A DNA stretch of 12,052 bases from Euperipatoides rowelli (taxonomy: Eukaryota > Onychophora > Udeonychophora > Euonychophora > Peripatopsidae): NCBI GenBank assembly GCA_003024985.2, contig PXIH01S0000322.1; one strand, 5' to 3'. Within the stretch, counting starts at the first letter, position 1, and each line of letters starts with the position of its first letter. The notes beneath the pieces are model-generated. The model made no database searches and was not told the origin of the DNA. It saw only the letters and a program-made list of their open reading frames with translations. Below, piece by piece: positions 8,594 to 12,052 of this stretch. The translations under genes were made by a program, and so were the position numbers.

Positions 8594-9090
8594 CACTAGA
8601 TGACTAGAATGTCTGAGCAAAACTTAACTACTTTATTATTTTTACTTTGGTTGAATTTTAATAAGAAGCTTATATTGGTCATAAATATGTTCAGAATGTG
8701 GGAACCATTAGTGAGTAGGATATCTGTGTTGAGGGGGAGAGTATTATGACTCTTAAATAGCTGAATTTAAAGAATATAATATATATGAATCATATGTGTG
8801 GGAGAAAAGTGATGGGGGAGGGGGGGGATTGTGTTTATTCTGAAATGGTCGAACTAAATTAGGCAAGCTCAAATAGATCATAATAAACGTGGGGTAGGGC
8901 AATATCATTAAAATTTTACTCAAAATGATTTTGTGGGAATCAGCTAGTTTGAAACACAAATTTNAAAAAAAAGATTGTTTATCGCATGACTAATGGTCTA
9001 TTTTTATCTATTAGTTTTGTCTGTTTACTCATAAAAAATTGCAACGCCATTTCTATTCTAAACTACTGTATATATTTATTTATTTTTCAG
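8594..9090. other. Noncoding spacer with G-rich run and one undetermined base
   Basis: A GGGGGAGGGGGGGG run occupies 8814-8827, and an n is present at 8964 inside an A/T homopolymer context, marking local sequencing uncertainty. It ends with a good polypyrimidine acceptor at 9090. Confidence 0.6.
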
Positions 9091-9136
9091 ATCAACACTT
9101 TTGAACTACCAGTACAGGGAAAAAACATTATTACAA
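9091..9136 (+). other. Candidate internal exon, phase-compatible with the exon at 6136
   Basis: The acceptor TATATATTTATTTATTTTTCAG (last 20 bases considered) ends at 9090, and a branch-point-like TCTAAAC lies about 30 nt upstream. The phase-0 frame reads INTFELPVQGKNIIT before a weak donor ACAA|GTATTA at 9137, or continues four more codons to TGA at 9148. Joined to 6136-6184 (phase 0) and 10335 (phase 1), it keeps an open frame. The donor lacks the usual G at -1, so this is speculative. Confidence 0.15.
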
Positions 9137-9513
9137 GTATTATTCATTGAATATTTTACTATGACCATAAAATGTTGAATTTGATCCATTTTACTTTCTC
9201 AAAATATGGGAACATGGGCCACTTTGAACTTCCAAAATATGGAAGATGGCCAGTCATTCAGATTTAAGATGACTAGGACTACCATTAGTCCAATATATAT
9301 GGGATTATCCTCTTTATCAGTCACAAATCCCGATTAGTGTCGGACGCTAAACTGTCATGTATTTTGTGGTCTGACGAACATGAAATGTACACATAAATTT
9401 ACATTAGAAAACCATTTGAACCAAACAATATTTTTGTTACGATACCAACACTTGGCGATGCCATTTTGTGCTCATCTGGGTCATCCTTATATTACTCGAT
9501 TAATGTAGCCCCT

Positions 9514-9817
9514 GAAATGTCCCTCTTTTCCCTTAGTGGGGAGAATACATCAAATCATTGTCACATGTCATTCTCTCCATTACTGGTAAAATACTAAAAA
9601 AAATAGCCATTGATCAAGTAACAAATTAATTTAATTTCATCAAAGTGGATTTAGAGAAAATCATTTGACTTCTACCTGCCTCCTACGAATGTAAAGTGAC
9701 TGGAGAATGGATATGGATAGAGGCAAATTTCTAATAGTAGTCTCATTAGACTTGACTAAACTTGGACTTTTTTTCTTCTGTGGGATTATGTTAAGAATAA
9801 AATCTGTTCAATGCTAG
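9514..9817 (+). pseudogene. Decayed non-LTR retrotransposon (LINE) reverse transcriptase fragment
   Basis: Three frames carry successive RT blocks. Frame 1 (9514 on) matches the PLF-SGE---N---P-S-LP region. Frame 2 (9567-9626) reads ILSITGKILKKIAIDQ, equivalent to the usual I-L-KILEK--HDQ block. Frame 3 (9641-9814) has QSGFRENHLTSTCLL (family QSGFR--HST-T-LL), then MDMDRGKFLIVVSLDLTK, which is RT motif A with the catalytic Asp in LDL. The expected AFD that follows K is lost (LGL), and a CGIMLRIKSV remnant follows. At least two frameshifts and internal stops (9627, 9692) show it is dead. The pattern fits the Jockey/CR1/L2 group. The endonuclease, most of the palm and the 3' end were not found. 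Confidence 0.88.
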
Positions 9818-10334
9818 TGACTGATATCCTGACTGATATTGTGACATGAAGACAAGAATAACAGACGTTTTACCAGTTGACTCTGAAGAGTTGTTGGAAA
9901 AAAACATGGTACTAAATTAAATCTTCTGCAGGCCATGAATAGCAATCATGTGTAGCCTAAGTGTATAATAATAACTAAGCCTACATTTTGAATAAACTGT
10001 TCGTTGCTACCTGTTAACAGGTTGTTTTGTTTTTTTTTGTTTTTTTTTTTGTGGGGGGGGGGGTTTACTCGTCATGTAGGAAATGCTTTATAAACATCTT
10101 GTCTTTTGAAAGCTTTGCATTCCTAAGAAGCCACTGTTATCAACTTCTCAGACTTCTTCAAACATATTCAAGCCAAACAGTACAGTACTAATTTTCTTCA
10201 AAAACTAGGTCTTTTTTTTGTGTTTTACATAAATGTTAATACTTAGAGAGCATTAATTTCCATATTTAAATATTAATAAACTGGGTAAATTTCCTCATTT
10301 TTATTTGAAGTCTTGATTTTAATTTTTCTTGTAG
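9818..10334. other. Spacer downstream of the LINE relic
   Basis: May include further decayed LINE sequence to about 9930, but I could not recognise later RT motifs. T8-G-T10 followed by G11 lies at 10031-10063. No other gene is supported. Confidence 0.5.
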
Positions 10335-10426
10335 GGCTTACATTCAGGATTCAGGCAATGAGTACAAGTTTACGGAACCAAGTGGACAGTTTTAGAAATA
10401 TTTTGGTCCATAAGCTAATTGAATAA
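10335..10426 (+). other. Candidate terminal coding exon with overlapping polyadenylation signal
   Basis: The acceptor TTTAATTTTTCTTGTAG ends at 10334. Entered with two bases completing a codon, the frame is open for 29 codons (TFRIQAMSTSLRNQVDSF..., probably helical) to TAA at 10424-10426. AATAAA at 10422-10427 overlaps the stop, and a T-rich tract at about 10466-10480 could serve as the downstream element of a cleavage site. A second frame (entered after one base) is open for 19 codons to TAG at 10392-10394. Product unrecognised. It could be the 3' end of the gene starting near 5740. Confidence 0.25.
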
Positions 10427-10833
10427 ACTAAGAGATGCCTTAGTGACCAACTCTTGCGTAATACCTTTTCTTTTTTTTTTCTTCGAGAATGGATTTTTTT
10501 TTTATTATTTCCAATAATTCTTTTTAGTACCGGTACTTGCCTTTGAACAAACATTAGTTTTTTTTTTTTTATAAAATTCACTGCTTAAGATAGACCCCAC
10601 TCAGCATCAGCAGCAGAATCGTGACCATCATCACAAAGCTAAGCTTTTAATTATCATGTATTTAACCATTATACAAATTAGCTTTTAAAGTTTTTGTCGG
10701 TTAATTCTAAAAACAGACATTTAAAGGATGGATGACAGCAAAATGAATTAAACATTTAAAAGGTTTGAACGTAAATTTAATTTTGATTAAAATAAATACT
10801 TTTATTTGACTGTACAAAAAATAAATAAAATAA
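10427..10833. other. Noncoding spacer with T-runs and a short CAG/CAT patch
   Basis: Long T runs lie at about 10466-10504 and 10557-10570. A small CAGCATCAGCAGCAG patch is near 10602, followed by CATCATCAC. A minus-strand 76-codon frame at 10351-10581 is a by-product of these T-runs. Confidence 0.55.
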
Positions 10834-10941
10834 CGATACTTTGGTGGCTCAAACTGGCTGGAGATTGTGGAAAGGAATGTCAAACAAGTAAAAACAGAAG
10901 AGTCGTCAGACCGTTTGTTTGGGCATGTGCATTGTGTATAG
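10834..10941 (+). other. Short protein-like open segment, unrecognised
   Basis: Between TAA (10831-10833) and TAG (10939-10941) a frame of 35 codons without ATG reads, in part, GGSNWLEIVERNVKQVKTEE. It is richer in G+C than its flanks, and charged residues alternate with hydrophobic ones. No acceptor adjoins it. The minus strand is also open over the same stretch. It may be a fragment of an exon or mobile-element ORF. Confidence 0.18.
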
Positions 10942-11747
10942 CTAAGTTACAGTTTTAAAAAATTGCCAGCAGGGGTTAAATTAAAACAAAATAATGGACA
11001 TCTTATAAAGAGGTTAATAGGTCTATAAATACTTTATGATTTGCATGCTTGACTAAGTACAGTAAATTAAATAATTTTTAACCAGTATATAAGCAAAATA
11101 TCATTAAAATAATAAAATAAACTTTATTTTTAAAAGTTGTTATAAGTAATATTTACTTCCAATTTTTTTTTAGAATTAACATGAACAATGTTTGAGTTGC
11201 TTATATGAATAATCACTTACTGTTAAACCAACTAACAATTCATGATTTCACATCACTTTGTAAATTCAGAAATTAGTTCACTTACAATTGTTTTGGTTAG
11301 AATGCCATTTTAATTTAAATTTTGGCGTCCCTTTAGGCCAGTGACTACTTGCCCGACACCTAGAAATAGACCTAATTTTAATTTTTTTGCTAGGATATTT
11401 TGATATAAAAATAAAAATGGCCTGGACTCCTATGTTTTAACTATAAGTATGTATTTTTAGTTATTATTTTGGCGTTTTAGAAATATGCATAATTCAGTTT
11501 ATTCGTTCTCATAATTGCCACCATTTGCTTTGGAAAGATTTTTTTCAAGAAATTAATGATTTATTTTACTTTTCACATTGAAAATGGTTTTTGGCGCCAA
11601 GGAACGTTATGAAGAATTTTTCCCATTCAACTTAATTTGATTAAATTTCAATAACTTATTTTCAAATACTCGATGGAACTGTTTCTTTTGATCTTAATAA
11701 TCAATCTAAAATGTAATCTGGATTCATCTGATTTTAACCTTCGAGCA
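10942..11747. other. Noncoding A+T-rich spacer
   Basis: No gene, RNA or tandem repeat is supported. TTTGGCGTCC, TTTTGGCGTTTT and TTTTTGGCGCC occur at about 11321, 11468 and 11588, three related TTTGGCG words within 270 bp. Confidence 0.55.
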
Positions 11748-11792
11748 AGCGCGCTGTCGTAAATTTTACGACAAATTCAATTTTTTATAAAA

Positions 11793-11832
11793 TGTATCTA
11801 TGTGTAAGGTCAAGACCATACACATAGATACA
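11793..11832. repeat. 40-nt near-perfect inverted repeat (hairpin)
   Basis: TGTATCTATGTGTA (11793-11806) pairs with TACACATAGATACA (11819-11832). After one A-A mismatch GGTC pairs with GACC around an AA loop. That is 18 of 19 possible pairs. Confidence 0.93.
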
Positions 11833-11930
11833 CTGCCTTCTATTCATAAAACTAACTCCTCACTACAATATTGGTAAAACTTATCACTGCCTTCTATTCC
11901 TTAAACTAACTCCCCACTACAATATTGGTA
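11831..11930. repeat. Tandem duplication, 54-bp period
   Basis: CACTGCCTTCTATTC...TATTGGTA occurs at 11831-11876 and again at 11885-11930. The two 46-bp copies differ at three positions and are separated by 8 bp. The first copy overlaps the right edge of the 40-nt hairpin. Confidence 0.95.
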
Positions 11931-12052
11931 GGTTTTTACCATGTACATAGCCCATTTTATAGTTATTTTTTAGAATTATATGTAAATAGACATACATAAA
12001 TTTTACGACACGCACCCACTGATGTAATAATTTTGAATTTCAGGTAGCGTAA

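Larger units (their letters stand above)
11755..12010. mobile_element. MITE-like element with inverted ends and 3-bp flanking repeat
   Basis: The left end TGTCGTAAATTTTACG (11755-11770) matches the complement of the right end CATAAATTTTACGACA (11995-12010) at 14 of 16 positions. CGC directly flanks both sides (11752-11754 and 12011-12013), as a 3-bp target duplication would. The left end is itself a 19-bp palindrome, TGTCGTAAATTTTACGACA (11755-11773). The 256-bp interior holds a 40-nt hairpin and a duplicated 46-bp segment and no coding frame. A 3-bp duplication would fit the PIF/Harbinger or CACTA groups, but the ends are not diagnostic. Confidence 0.5.

Noticed and set aside
8753-8959. Minus-strand 68-codon frame with a proline run
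   Set aside because: The proline run is the complement of the G-rich tract at 8814-8827. There is nothing else protein-like.
9091-9513. Upstream extension of the LINE ORF (endonuclease domain)
   Set aside because: I could not recognise any endonuclease motif in the three plus frames. A translated profile search would be needed.
10351-10581. Minus-strand 76-codon frame rich in lysine
   Set aside because: It is created by plus-strand T-runs read as lysine codons. It has no conserved motif and overlaps a better plus-strand exon candidate.
12041-12052. Acceptor-like TTTTGAATTTCAG at the right edge
   Set aside because: Only nine bases follow before the window ends and they include an in-frame TAA in phase 0, so an exon cannot be judged.

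Overview
The window is A+T-rich, non-compact eukaryotic DNA. It has long homopolymer runs, minisatellites, degenerate mobile elements, splice-like signals and no operon-like gene packing. There is no convincing long ORF: every ATG-initiated frame over 60 codons lies in low-complexity or unrecognised sequence. The RT relic is of the Jockey/CR1/L2 type found across animals. Together with frequent TAGCCTA/TAGGCCTA and TACTGTA/TACAGTA words, this suggests an invertebrate animal genome, possibly a marine deuterostome. The phylum is a guess. One undetermined base (n) sits at 8964.

Layout. 1-213 is a 25-31 bp minisatellite. 267-568 is a foldback (MITE-like) unit with 14-bp perfect inverted ends. 1029-1396 is a T-rich minisatellite of seven copies, with a dimeric higher-order period. 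1585-1690 and 6792-6896 are two diverged copies of one dispersed repeat. 4184-4230 is a tiny hairpin with hAT-like ends between two 8-bp direct repeats. 9514-9817 is the one clearly identifiable protein relic: a frameshifted, stop-containing fragment of a non-LTR retrotransposon reverse transcriptase. 11755-12010 is a MITE-like element with 14/16-matching terminal inverted repeats and a possible 3-bp target duplication. It contains a 40-nt near-perfect hairpin and a 54-bp-period duplication.

Possible host gene. The best gene model is the 5' end of a plus-strand gene. A CpG-richer zone at about 5390-5740 leads into a donor CAG|GTAAGA at 5741. A strong acceptor precedes a short exon at 6136-6184, which has an ATG in good context (6146) and ends in a donor AAG|GTAAAT. 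Candidate downstream exons at 9091-9136 and 10335-10426 can be joined in phase, and the last has a polyadenylation signal overlapping its stop. The product is unrecognised and the chain is speculative. Other isolated open segments (2519-2663, 4882-5037, 6535-6603, 7038-7290, 10834-10941) are recorded with low confidence.

The rest is best read as intron or intergenic DNA shaped by transposon decay and slippage. I did not find a convincing new multi-gene system. The most checkable novelties are the short inverted-repeat elements, the higher-order minisatellite and the split small gene.
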